This document shows positions 35,876 to 45,100 of a DNA stretch of 64,000 nucleotides, in pieces. Where the stretch lies: the NCBI RefSeq assembly GCF_003984625.1, contig NZ_RWKH01000003.1, forward strand, positions 186,001 to 250,000. The letters run 5' to 3'. Position numbers and translations under genes: made by a program. Position 1 is the first letter of the stretch. Each line of letters starts with the position of its first letter. Source of the DNA: Variovorax sp. DXTD-1. Its GTDB lineage: Bacteria > Pseudomonadota > Gammaproteobacteria > Burkholderiales > Burkholderiaceae_C. The notes beneath the pieces were generated by a model. It was not told the DNA's origin, ran no database searches, and saw only the letters and a program-made list of their open reading frames with translations.

Positions 35876-37585
35876 ATGGGCGCCATTCGCAGCTGCCTGC
35901 CGGTCTATCGCGCGTTGATGGCCCACACGCCGGGCCATGTGGTCCTGGTGGTGGGAGCGGTGCTGGCATCGCAGCTGGGTTTGCTGCTCACGCTGTGGCT
36001 GCCGTGGAAGCTCGTGGTCATGCTGGCCGGACCGTATGTGCCCACGCTCGTGCCGCACGCCATCACGGTGCTGCCGCAGAAAACCCAGGTGCTGCTCATC
36101 GGGGGAGCCATCGTGGCGGCCTATGTGCTGCATCTGGCGGCCGAGAAGCTCATCGACTGGCTCTGCGAGCGCGGAGCGCGGCGGCAGTGGCGGGCCAGCG
36201 AAAAAACAGGGCTGTTCAACAACCAGTCGAAGACCGCGAGGCAAGCCTACCAACGCTTGCTGCGCAGCATTGCCGCTGTGGCTTTTGCGGCCGTGGCCAT
36301 GGTGGCGCTGGCCGTTCTCCATGCTCCGCTGCTGCTGGTCTGCCTGCTGTGGTGCGGGCTGGTGCCGCTGGCATTGCATGCTTCGACCGCGTGGCGTCCA
36401 CAGCTGGCGCATGCATTGCGCCGCACGCTGAACCGGCTCATGGGCGGGTTCGTGCAAGGAGGCTTCTTCTGCGCGCTGGCCTACATCGTCTGGCAATACT
36501 GGCGCAACGCCCTCCCGCCCCTGCAGCAGGTGCTGGTGGCATTGATTCTCTTGCGGCAGGCGCTGCAGCAGATTGCCCAGGCGGTGCTTCACGTGGCTGC
36601 GCTCGACAGGCAGCGCAGCCAAGTCCGTGCCCTGTTCTTGCCCGGTGTGCAGTGGCAGGCACCGGCGGCGGTTCGCAGCCCGTTCGACGAGTTGCTGGAG
36701 CCGGCGCGCCGCGAAGAGTGGATGCTCGACCTGCTCGGCAAGCAGCCAGGCCTTTCGCTCGACCTGCACCTCGACGGCACGCGGCTGGAGGTGCAAACCC
36801 GCACCATGGCCGCAGGCAACATCAAGGCGCTGTTCGTGAAAGTGCTCGATGCCGGAGGTGCCGTGCAACAGGGCTTTCTCTTCAAGCTCTTCGATCATGC
36901 GCGCGACGCGGCGGCCCAGCAAGAAGCCGATCTTCTGGGCCTTGGCACTGCGGGATTGCCGGCTTTCGAATGGCTGGGCAGCATGCGCGTGAGCCGCTAT
37001 GCCTGCCACGCGATGCGCTGGAACCCGCGGGCACGCCGGATCGACGGGGCGGAACTTGCGCGAGGTGTCTTGGCACTGCGCACCCAGTTGATGGCCTTCG
37101 AGCCGCCGCCGGAGCTGGTGGAGCGGTACCGCCGTTCGCGCGTCGCTCTGCCCGAGCGGCTCTTGCAGGTGCGCTTCGATGCGCTCGCACAAGCGGCCGC
37201 CGACAGGTCGCAGGCCGGCGATATCGAGACACTGCGGCTCGCCTGGCCCGCACTCTTGCAGGCTGTGCGTGCCATGCCGCTGCAACTGGTGCTGCCCGAT
37301 CTTTCCGGCAATCCCATCTACCGCGAAGAGGACGACGGCTTCAAGATCCATCACTGGGCCGACTGGCGGCTGGAGCCGCTGGGTGCCGGCTGGCCGCTTT
37401 CGCAGCGGATCGGCACGGACCTGGCGCATGCGCTGGCGCAGGCGTCGGCCGTGCGGGCCCTTCCGGCGGGCGCGACCGCGAAGCATGCCGAACTCGCTGC
37501 CCGGCTGCATGAGTTCGAGCGCCGCTACGCACGCCAGAACCACCAGGGCGCGGCCAACATGGTGGCCGGCCTCCTGCGCTGCTGA
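35876..37585 (+). CDS. Membrane protein fused to a kinase-like C-terminal domain
   Basis: About 569 residues. The N-terminal 230 residues hold some five to six hydrophobic segments laid out like the membrane part of an ABC exporter, without any ATP-binding cassette. The soluble rest is reminiscent of an aminoglycoside-phosphotransferase fold: FKLFDHARDAAAQQEADLL (Lys/Glu pair), LVLPDLSGNPIY where HGDLHPGNIL would be, and IHHWADWRLEPLGAGWP where the IDWxxxxxGDP segment would be. The catalytic-loop Asp and Asn are kept, the His is replaced and one residue is missing. Kinase activity is therefore uncertain. ATG 35876 is preferred over TTG 35867. It follows the peptidase-like gene closely. Function unknown. 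Confidence 0.72.
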   Translation: MGAIRSCLPVYRALMAHTPGHVVLVVGAVLASQLGLLLTLWLPWKLVVMLAGPYVPTLVPHAITVLPQKTQVLLIGGAIVAAYVLHLAAEKLIDWLCERGARRQWRASEKTGLFNNQSKTARQAYQRLLRSIAAVAFAAVAMVALAVLHAPLLLVCLLWCGLVPLALHASTAWRPQLAHALRRTLNRLMGGFVQGGFFCALAYIVWQYWRNALPPLQQVLVALILLRQALQQIAQAVLHVAALDRQRSQVRALFLPGVQWQAPAAVRSPFDELLEPARREEWMLDLLGKQPGLSLDLHLDGTRLEVQTRTMAAGNIKALFVKVLDAGGAVQQGFLFKLFDHARDAAAQQEADLLGLGTAGLPAFEWLGSMRVSRYACHAMRWNPRARRIDGAELARGVLALRTQLMAFEPPPELVERYRRSRVALPERLLQVRFDALAQAAADRSQAGDIETLRLAWPALLQAVRAMPLQLVLPDLSGNPIYREEDDGFKIHHWADWRLEPLGAGWPLSQRIGTDLAHALAQASAVRALPAGATAKHAELAARLHEFERRYARQNHQGAANMVAGLLRC

Positions 37586-37597
37586 CCCCTTCGCGCC

Positions 37598-37619
37598 TCG
37601 CGGCCCTGCTAGGCCGCGA
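37598..37619. terminator. Hairpin between convergent genes (no T tract)
   Basis: A perfect 8-bp inverted repeat (TCGCGGCC / GGCCGCGA) with a six-base loop lies between the plus-strand membrane gene and the minus-strand 80-residue gene. The loop contains the latter's stop codon. There is no T tract on either side, so termination is only suggested. Confidence 0.4.
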
Positions 37620-37851
37620 ACCCGTACGCCGCAGCCTTGCGGATCGCAAAATCGGCGATGTCCTGGCGGTAGGTTTCATCGGGCCTTCGCCCCGCGGCCG
37701 CACGAGCGACGAAGTCCGCAAGAAAGTCTTGCGCCCACTCCTCATAGAGCTTGTAGCGCCTGCGGTTGTCTCCGGGGTACTGTCGGGAGACAAGCGCTTC
37801 CGCGATGTCGACCAAGGGCACGATCAAGTCGATTTCATGTCGTTCGCGCAT
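37609..37851 (-). CDS. Small protein of unknown function (80 aa)
   Basis: An 80-residue, soluble, mostly helical protein rich in charged and aromatic residues (YKLYEEWAQDFLADFVARAA). There is no signal peptide, membrane segment or recognisable motif. It begins 26 bases after the OmpA-domain barrel gene, on the same strand, so it is likely the third gene of that operon. The start is the ATG at 37851, preceded by a GAGAACG stretch. A longer in-frame reading upstream is a shadow of the barrel gene. I do not recognise a family. Confidence 0.6.
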   Translation of the reverse strand: MRERHEIDLIVPLVDIAEALVSRQYPGDNRRRYKLYEEWAQDFLADFVARAAAGRRPDETYRQDIADFAIRKAAAYGFAA

Positions 37852-37877
37852 GCATCGTTCTCCCGTGCGCCGCCGCT

Positions 37878-40800
37878 TCAGAACTTGCCGAGCACGTTCA
37901 GGAACCATCCCTTGCTGCGATAGCTCATGTCGGTCAGGTTGTCGGAGTAGTCGGTGAAGTTGTAGCCCACGCCCACCTTGAGGTTCTCGTTCACGTGGTA
38001 GTAGGCGGCGGTGACAAAGCCGCTCTTGCGGTCCTGGAGCTCCTTGGCGCGCAGCGAGCGCCACTCGACCATCCAGTCCCAGTTGCGCACCAGCTTCCAG
38101 TCGACGCGCAGCACCGCCAGTTCGGCCGAGCTCTTGAACCACGGCGCCGAGTTGTCGCGGCTCGCTCGCAGTTCGCCGCGGCGCCATGCGTACTTGCCGC
38201 CGACGGTCCAGCGCTCGTTGATGTCGTAGGTGGCGTCGATCGCGAAGACGTGGCTGCGCTGCTGGTAGTCGATGCCCGTGGTCGACACGGTGCCCAGGCT
38301 CGAATCGAGCCCGCCCGCCGACACCACCTGGCCCGGCGACGAGAGGTCGTACAGGTAGGTGTACTTGAAGAGCAGGTTGAGCCGGTCGTCCAGCGCCGGG
38401 CGCAGTGCGTAGCCGAGCATTGCCTCCGTGTACTTGGCCGCGGCGAGCGCGCCGGTGCTGCTGTCGCTGTCGGCCCAGTTGAACTTGCCGACCCAGCGCG
38501 CATCGTCGTTCACCTTCCACGAGAACGAGTTCTTCACCAGCCAGCTGGTGCGCGCTTCGGCCGTGGTGCGGTCCTTGCGGTACTCGAGGCCGCCGCTGTA
38601 CTTGAGACGCTCGCTCGAGTAGCCGGCGGTCAACGCCACTGCCTCGCGGCGCGTGGCACCCAGTGTTTCGGCGCCGACCCAGCCGTTCTCGAAATTGACG
38701 CCAAGGGTCCAGTTGGCGTCGGGCGCGTACTGCACGCCGTAGGCATGCGTGAGGCCCGGCTGCGTGCCGGTGGCATGGCGGTGCTCGGTGAACATGGTGA
38801 GCCCGTCGGCCACGCGCGAGCGCACGCCCGTCACCAGGCTGCCGCCGCGGCCGATGAGGTTCTCGTCGGTGCGGCCGGTGTCCGCCACGTAGGTCATGTA
38901 GAGGTTGGAACGGTCGTCGAACTGGTAGTCGACACCGGCCTTGCCCGCCAGGCCGCCGTCGCCGGTCGAGAGTTCGCCGCGCAGCGCGAGCTTGTCGCTG
39001 ACGCGGTAGCGCCCGCCAAAGCCCAGCCGGTCGTTGTCCAGCCGCGTGCCGGTGCGCCGCAGCGTCTTCTGCGCAAAGCCGTAGAGGCTCCAGCGGTCGT
39101 TGCCGGTGTATTCCAGCTGCACGGCGGCATCGGCGCGCTCGCCTGAAACCGCTTGCGTGCTCGGCAGCGAGGGACTGGTGATGAGCGAGTCGCCGGTCTT
39201 GTCGTCGTAGCGCATGCCGAGGCCCAGCTTCCAGTCGGGCGACAGGCGCAGGCCGTATTGCGCGTCGAGCACGCTGCTGTTGTAGCCGTCGCGTTCGTCG
39301 CGGCGGTCGGCCTTCAGGCGCAGCTCGCCGCCTTCGCCCTTTTCGCCGAAAGGCACCGCGGCCGACAGGCCCACCTGGCGCGTGGCGTTGCTGGCGTACT
39401 GGCCCGGTGCCGAGAAGCCCGCATCGCGCGACTGCGCATAGGCGCTGATGCGGCCGCCGCCCTTCATCTCGAAGTCGGCCAGGTCGGCTTGGCCTTCGAG
39501 GCGCCATGCGTTCGCATTGCCCGTGGGGCCGTTGCCCAGGGTCGTGCCCAGGGCGCCGTTGCGCCCGCTGAAGCTGAAGCCGCCGTCGAGCGAGTCGAGC
39601 TGCGCCGTGCCCGGGCCCTTGCTGCGCGCGAACTCGCCCTTGAAGTAGGTGTTCTCGGTCTTGCGCAGCGTGATGTCCGCGCCCGCCAGCCGCTGGTCGG
39701 CGCCGATCTGGTCTTGCCGCGACGCGGTCACGCCGACGCCCACGTGGTCGTTGGCCCACCACGACACGCGTCCGCCGATGGCGAGCGTGTCGAGCGAACT
39801 TGCGATCGGCGTGTATTCGTAGTCCACCACCAGGAAGGTCGGCATGCCGGTAAGGCCGCCGGCGCGCACCAGCGAGCCGTCGTCCGACAGGCTGGGCAGC
39901 GGCGCGGAGAGCAGCACGCGCCCCTGCAGGTAGTCGATCTCGTAGTCGGAGCTGGGAACCAGCTGCGTGCGCTTGAGCACAAAGCCGGAGTCGCGGTCGC
40001 GGATTTCGATGTTCACGCGCTCGGCGCCACGCGTGATGTCCTGGTTGCGCAGGTAGTACAGCGAGCCGCCGGTGCCGCGGAATTCTTCGCGCGCCGCCAG
40101 CGTGCCCGGCTCGGCCGCGAAGGTATCGACCTTGAGGCGCGCCTCGCCGAACGAGGTCGATTCGTCGCCCAGGTAGCGGCCATGAAAACCATAGAGGCCG
40201 CGGCTCACGCGGGTGAGTTCGGTGTCGCCGAAGTTGAGCTTGAAGTTGCCCCACATCGCCTGCGAGCGGCCGTCGTCCACGCGCAGGTAGAAGCGGCCCT
40301 GCGTGGGCGCGTCCTCGATGGTGGTGGAGTCGTCGCCGAAGGTGGTCCACGAATCCTCGGGATCGAAGCGGCGGAACAGCGAGGTCGGGTCCTTGCGGTC
40401 GAGGTTGCGGAACAGGTCCTTGAGCGGACGCTCCTCGGTGTCGACGCTGGCCGTGAGCGTCCAGCGGTCGTTGAGCTGGCCCTTGGCGTAGCCCGCGATG
40501 CGGCCTTCACTCCAGCCGCCACCGCCGTAGCGGTTCTTGTCGTTGGTCATGATCGCGGCCGGCCCGCTCACGCTGTTGCTGCCCACCGTCAGGTCGGCCT
40601 GGCCCACGAAGAACCAGTCGCTTGCGGGCAGGTCGAAGTCGCGGCGGTACGAGCGCGTGGCGCCCTGCGCATCGGTGACCGCAATCTCGCCGGTCTGCAC
40701 GCGGCGCGGCACGAGCTGCTGGAACACGAAGCGGCCGTTGTCGTCCACCGGCACCGCGAAGCCGAGCGCGCGCACCTTTTCGCCGGGGCGAATGGCCGCG

Positions 40801-42191
40801 CCGCTGGCGGTGACGGTGCCCGCCGCCAGCGGAATGTTGGCAATGGCGACGTTGTTCTGGCCATAGGCGCGCAGCAGTTCGCGGGCCGGGTCGGGCGTGG
40901 TGGTCTCGGGTGCGTGGCGCTCGGCCACGGTGAGCGAAAGATCGTCGGTCTCGTCGAACCGGCCTTGCCGGTCGTACACGCGCAAGCGGTAGTAGAGCTT
41001 GCCGCCCGCGCCATCGGCCAGGCGATCGAGGAGGCCCGCGGGCACCTGCCATTCACCGCGCATTTCGGTGTCGAGCGGCAGCGTGGCGAGCAGGCGGCGC
41101 TGCATCACGTCGTTGGCCGTGAAGATGCGCAGTTCGGCCTTGGCGGTAAACAGCAGGTAGTTGCTGTAGCCCGCAAAGCGCACGGTGTCGCCGGCGACCA
41201 CGGTCGTGGGCCAGGCGGCGGCGCTCAGGCGGCGCGGCGCAGAGAGGTTGTCGTACTGCAGGCGCAGCTGGTTGCGTTCGAGTTGCACGTCCACGCAGCG
41301 CTGGCGGTCGGCGCTGGTGGCGCCCTCTCCGCCCGGCGCCGCGGCACCCTTGCCGTCGAGCAGCTGGCCGTCCACGCTCAGGCGCAGCGGCGCATCGTCG
41401 GTGCCGATGGCGGTGAAGGTGCGGCACACGCCGGGGTCCGCCGGTGCCGCGGCGGGTGCACTCACCACGGCGGTCGCCGCATCGGCCCAGTACACGCGCA
41501 CTTCCACGCGCCGGTTGGCCGGCCAGTTGACCGGATCGGACGCGGGCGCCGCAACGGGTTCGTCAGGGCCGCGGGAGCTTGCCGCCGCCGCGGATTCGGG
41601 CAGGCCGAGGCGCCCTGTGAGGTAGCGCGCCACCTGCTGCGCGCGCGCCAGGCCCAGGGCATGGTTGTCGGCAAAGCGCTCTCGCGACCTGGCGCTCAAC
41701 GGCTGCGCGTCGGTATGGCCCACGATCTCGAAGCGCAGCCTGTCGCGGCCCTTCACCAGGCCCGCGATGCGGTCGAGCTGCGCCCGGTCCGCCGCAGCGA
41801 GAAGATCGGAGCCCGATGCGAACTGCGGTGTCTCGGTTTCGCTGCCCTCCTTCGCGGCAGCAGCAGCGGTTGCGGGGCCGGCAGCCGGGACCACCGCTGG
41901 CTCGCGTGCATCGCCGAGCACGAAGGTGGCCTTGGGCAGCTCGCGCTCGCCGCTGTGCGGCAGGTGACGCGCGCCGTCGAGGTCCACCGCGCGCGGGTCG
42001 GCCGCGGCATGGTCGAGCATGCGGCCGCGCACGGCGGTTTCCTGTGCTGCGGCAAGCCCCATGGCCATGCAGGCGGCGGTGACGGCGCCCGCAAGGGCGA
42101 CACGCTTCGGAAGCTTTCTCATATCGGCTCGCTTGAACGGGTTCTTCGGTGTCAGGTGGCTTTTCATGGCGTTCACTCGTTCTCGCGTCAT
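37878..42191 (-). CDS. OmpA-domain protein with large beta-barrel
   Basis: A 1437-residue protein. After a long basic N-region and signal peptide (ALAGAVTAACMAMGLAAAQ), an OmpA-like domain (about 120-235) shows VGHTDAQPLS, NHALGLARAQQVARYL and NRRVEVRVYW, as in peptidoglycan-binding domains. Residues about 240-620 look like all-beta modules. The last 750 residues alternate aromatic and polar strands with many R-Y-D/G-G-R motifs, as in a large outer-membrane barrel, and the chain ends in Phe (VLGKF). The 42191 ATG overlaps the stop of the upstream giant gene by four bases (ATGA), implying coupling; ATG 42167 is an alternative. The pair may be a surface protein and its outer-membrane partner. 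This role is inferred. Confidence 0.85.
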   Translation of the reverse strand: MTRERVNAMKSHLTPKNPFKRADMRKLPKRVALAGAVTAACMAMGLAAAQETAVRGRMLDHAAADPRAVDLDGARHLPHSGERELPKATFVLGDAREPAVVPAAGPATAAAAAKEGSETETPQFASGSDLLAAADRAQLDRIAGLVKGRDRLRFEIVGHTDAQPLSARSRERFADNHALGLARAQQVARYLTGRLGLPESAAAASSRGPDEPVAAPASDPVNWPANRRVEVRVYWADAATAVVSAPAAAPADPGVCRTFTAIGTDDAPLRLSVDGQLLDGKGAAAPGGEGATSADRQRCVDVQLERNQLRLQYDNLSAPRRLSAAAWPTTVVAGDTVRFAGYSNYLLFTAKAELRIFTANDVMQRRLLATLPLDTEMRGEWQVPAGLLDRLADGAGGKLYYRLRVYDRQGRFDETDDLSLTVAERHAPETTTPDPARELLRAYGQNNVAIANIPLAAGTVTASGAAIRPGEKVRALGFAVPVDDNGRFVFQQLVPRRVQTGEIAVTDAQGATRSYRRDFDLPASDWFFVGQADLTVGSNSVSGPAAIMTNDKNRYGGGGWSEGRIAGYAKGQLNDRWTLTASVDTEERPLKDLFRNLDRKDPTSLFRRFDPEDSWTTFGDDSTTIEDAPTQGRFYLRVDDGRSQAMWGNFKLNFGDTELTRVSRGLYGFHGRYLGDESTSFGEARLKVDTFAAEPGTLAAREEFRGTGGSLYYLRNQDITRGAERVNIEIRDRDSGFVLKRTQLVPSSDYEIDYLQGRVLLSAPLPSLSDDGSLVRAGGLTGMPTFLVVDYEYTPIASSLDTLAIGGRVSWWANDHVGVGVTASRQDQIGADQRLAGADITLRKTENTYFKGEFARSKGPGTAQLDSLDGGFSFSGRNGALGTTLGNGPTGNANAWRLEGQADLADFEMKGGGRISAYAQSRDAGFSAPGQYASNATRQVGLSAAVPFGEKGEGGELRLKADRRDERDGYNSSVLDAQYGLRLSPDWKLGLGMRYDDKTGDSLITSPSLPSTQAVSGERADAAVQLEYTGNDRWSLYGFAQKTLRRTGTRLDNDRLGFGGRYRVSDKLALRGELSTGDGGLAGKAGVDYQFDDRSNLYMTYVADTGRTDENLIGRGGSLVTGVRSRVADGLTMFTEHRHATGTQPGLTHAYGVQYAPDANWTLGVNFENGWVGAETLGATRREAVALTAGYSSERLKYSGGLEYRKDRTTAEARTSWLVKNSFSWKVNDDARWVGKFNWADSDSSTGALAAAKYTEAMLGYALRPALDDRLNLLFKYTYLYDLSSPGQVVSAGGLDSSLGTVSTTGIDYQQRSHVFAIDATYDINERWTVGGKYAWRRGELRASRDNSAPWFKSSAELAVLRVDWKLVRNWDWMVEWRSLRAKELQDRKSGFVTAAYYHVNENLKVGVGYNFTDYSDNLTDMSYRSKGWFLNVLGKF

Positions 42192-45100
42192 GGCTTCACC
42201 GCGGGCGTGGCGGCGGGCACCAGCTCGACTTCGATGTCCAGGTTGAAAAGCGGCGGCTCCTTGCGGCTTTCGCGCTGTTCGCCCAGCTGCTTCCAGCGCG
42301 AGAGCACCGCGGCCTTGACCGCATCGGTGCGCTGGCGGCCGAGCGATTCGGCTTCGCCGGGCGCGGCCTTGTAGGCCAGGCGCAGCACCGAGGCCTTCTC
42401 AGCCAGCACGTTCACCGTGCGGTCGAGCTCGGGCACGAAGCCGGCGCGCAGCGCTGCGTTGCCGTCTTCGAATGCAGTGCCCTGCAGCGCGAGGCGGACC
42501 ACGCGGTGCACCGTGGCGCCGAAGTTCACCTTCAGCACCTTGCCGCGCGTGGCGCGCTCGGCGGCCGGGTTCTCGCTGGTCGTACGGTAGCCCGAAGGCA
42601 GCGTGCGGTCGTCCAGCTTGAGCACCAGGTTGCTGCCGGTGCCTTCCTTCGGAATGGCGGCGCAGGCAATGTGGTACCGGCCCTCGGCGTCGGTGGTCAC
42701 CAGCACGCCGTTCACGGTGGCGATGCGCACGTTCGCAAGGCCGGGTTCGCCTTCGTCCTGGTAGCCGTTGGCGTTCTTGTCGTCGTAGACCTTGCCGATC
42801 ACGTCGGTGCAGTCGAAGAGCGCATCGGGCACCACGCGCACGGTGGCGGTGGCCAGGTTGGACAGCACGCGGCCACCCACGCCCTGCGTGGCGATGACCT
42901 GGTTGACGAACTCGCCCTCACCCACGCCGACCCCCACGCCCGCGACCATCAGGTATTCCTTGGTCTCGTTGGGCGCGAAGTTCTGGCCGGGCACCACCAC
43001 CTGGCGGCCGTTGATCTGCGGCACCACCGGCAGCGCGACGCCGCCCGGCATGGTGCGCACGGTGAGCGAGCCCTGCACGTAGCGGAAGCCCGGCGGCAGC
43101 GTGTCGACCACGGCCACGCCCGGCACGGGGTTGCCGCGGGTGTTGCGCGCCGTGATGCGGTAGGGCAGCAGTTCGCCCTTCTTCACCGTCAGCTTCGAGC
43201 TGGTCTTGCGCAGCTCGATGAGCGTGGCGTCCGACGGGTCGAGCGGAATGTTGTTGGCCACCACGTGCTGGCCGCCGCCGCCCGGCATCTGGAAAGCCAG
43301 GTAGTAGCCGGCGCCGGGCACCAGCCCCGCGCCCGGGCTCACCACGCAGGGGTTGCTCTGCGCGGGTGCGGGTCCGTTCGCCGGTGCGGAACACGACTGC
43401 GTGCCGAGCCCGCCCGCCGCCGGCGGGTAGATGGACGAGGGCAGGTAGCTGCCCGGCGGCGTGACCGCCAGGCGGTACTCGCCCGCCGGAGCGCCCGGCA
43501 GCACGAAGAAGTCGTAGGTGCCGTTGGGGCCGGTGGTGTAGGTGTCGCGGCCGTCGAGCAGATGCTGCGCCGGATCGAAGCCCGGCGGGCCGACCAGGCG
43601 CACCACGGCGCCGGGCACGGGCGTGCCGCTCACGCTGTCGTACACCACGCCACCCGGGTCGTACGGCAGGTCTTGCCGCTGCACGTTGGCACCGGCGTTC
43701 ACGCGCACCTTGATCGAGAAGCGCGGATCGCTGGCGGCCGGCGTGGGGTAAGGGCCGCCCGCGCCGTTCTGCGCCGCATCGGTGGGCCACACGCCGCCGA
43801 CCACGCGGCCGTCCGGCGAGCGGAAGCGCACGCGGTATTCGCCCGGCGTGAGGTCGCCGAAGCGGTAGCTGCCGTCCGCGCCCGTGGTCACGGTGTAGAG
43901 CACGGTGGCCGCGGTTTCCGGGCAGGCGTTGCCGCCATCGGCACAGCGCATCAGCTCCACGGTCCAGCCTTCGCCCTGGCCTTCGCCGCTTTCGCGGCCG
44001 CGGTTGTGGTTCTGGTCGAACCACACGGTGCCGGTCAGCGAAGCAGGCAGGTTGTTGTGCTCGTTGAAGTCGTAGCCCGTGCCGTTGGCCGCCAGCGTGG
44101 TGAAGTTCACGCGGATCTGGTTGGTGCCCTGCGCAGAGCCGCCGAGCGTGCCGGGAATGGCAATGCCCTCGTCGTAGCCGCTGGGCTGCGTCTCGGTGAC
44201 GGTGTAGCCGCCGGTGCCGGGCAACGGCAGGCCGGCCAGCTCGTAGCGGCCATCGGGGCCGGTCACGGCGGTGCGCGTCACGGGGTTGCCCGCCGCGTCG
44301 GTGCCGGTGAGCGTGATGGTCACGCCCGCAATCGGAAGGTCTTGCGGTTCGCGCGTTCCGTTGCGGTTCGCGTCGTTGTAGACGGTGCCCGCAAGGGATG
44401 CGCCGCGCTCGCCGAAGTTGTAGTTGTCGCCGTTGCCGCCGCGGTATGCGATGGCGGAGAGCACATCGTTGCCGAGCGTGCCGCTGGCCGTGCCGTCGAG
44501 CGTGCCGACCGCGTCGAGGCCGTCCGCATACGTGACGGGCTGCGTCTCGCGCACGGTGTAGCCGGTGGCATCGGCCGGCAGCAGGCCGGTGAAGACGTAG
44601 CGGCCGTTCGCATCGGTCACCACGGTGGCGTTCACCGCCAGCCCGCTGGCCGAGCGGCCGGTGAGCGTGAGAGTGACGCCCGGAATACCCGGCTCGCCCG
44701 CCTGGCGAATGCCGTCGTTGTTGCTGTCGACGTAGACCCAGCCCGCGATCTGCCCGCCGCGCTCGCCGAAGTTGTAGTCGATGCCTGCGTCTTCCGATGC
44801 GAGCACCAGGGCGCCGAAGCGGTCGTTGACGCTGCCTGGGTTCAATGTGCCGCGCGGCGCGCCGCCCACGGTGCCGAGCGACTCGGGACCGTCGGCCACG
44901 CCGTCGGGTTGCGTCTCGTCGATCTGGTAGGTGCCGGGCAACAGCTTGTCGACCAGGTAGCGGCCATCGGCGGCGGCCTGCACCGTGTGCGTGACCGGGT
45001 TGCCGAGGAAGTCGGTGCCGGTCACGCGCACCGTGGTGCCCGCAATGCCGGGCTCCGCGGTGTCGCGGGTGCCGTTCGATGGAGCGACGTCGGCATACAC

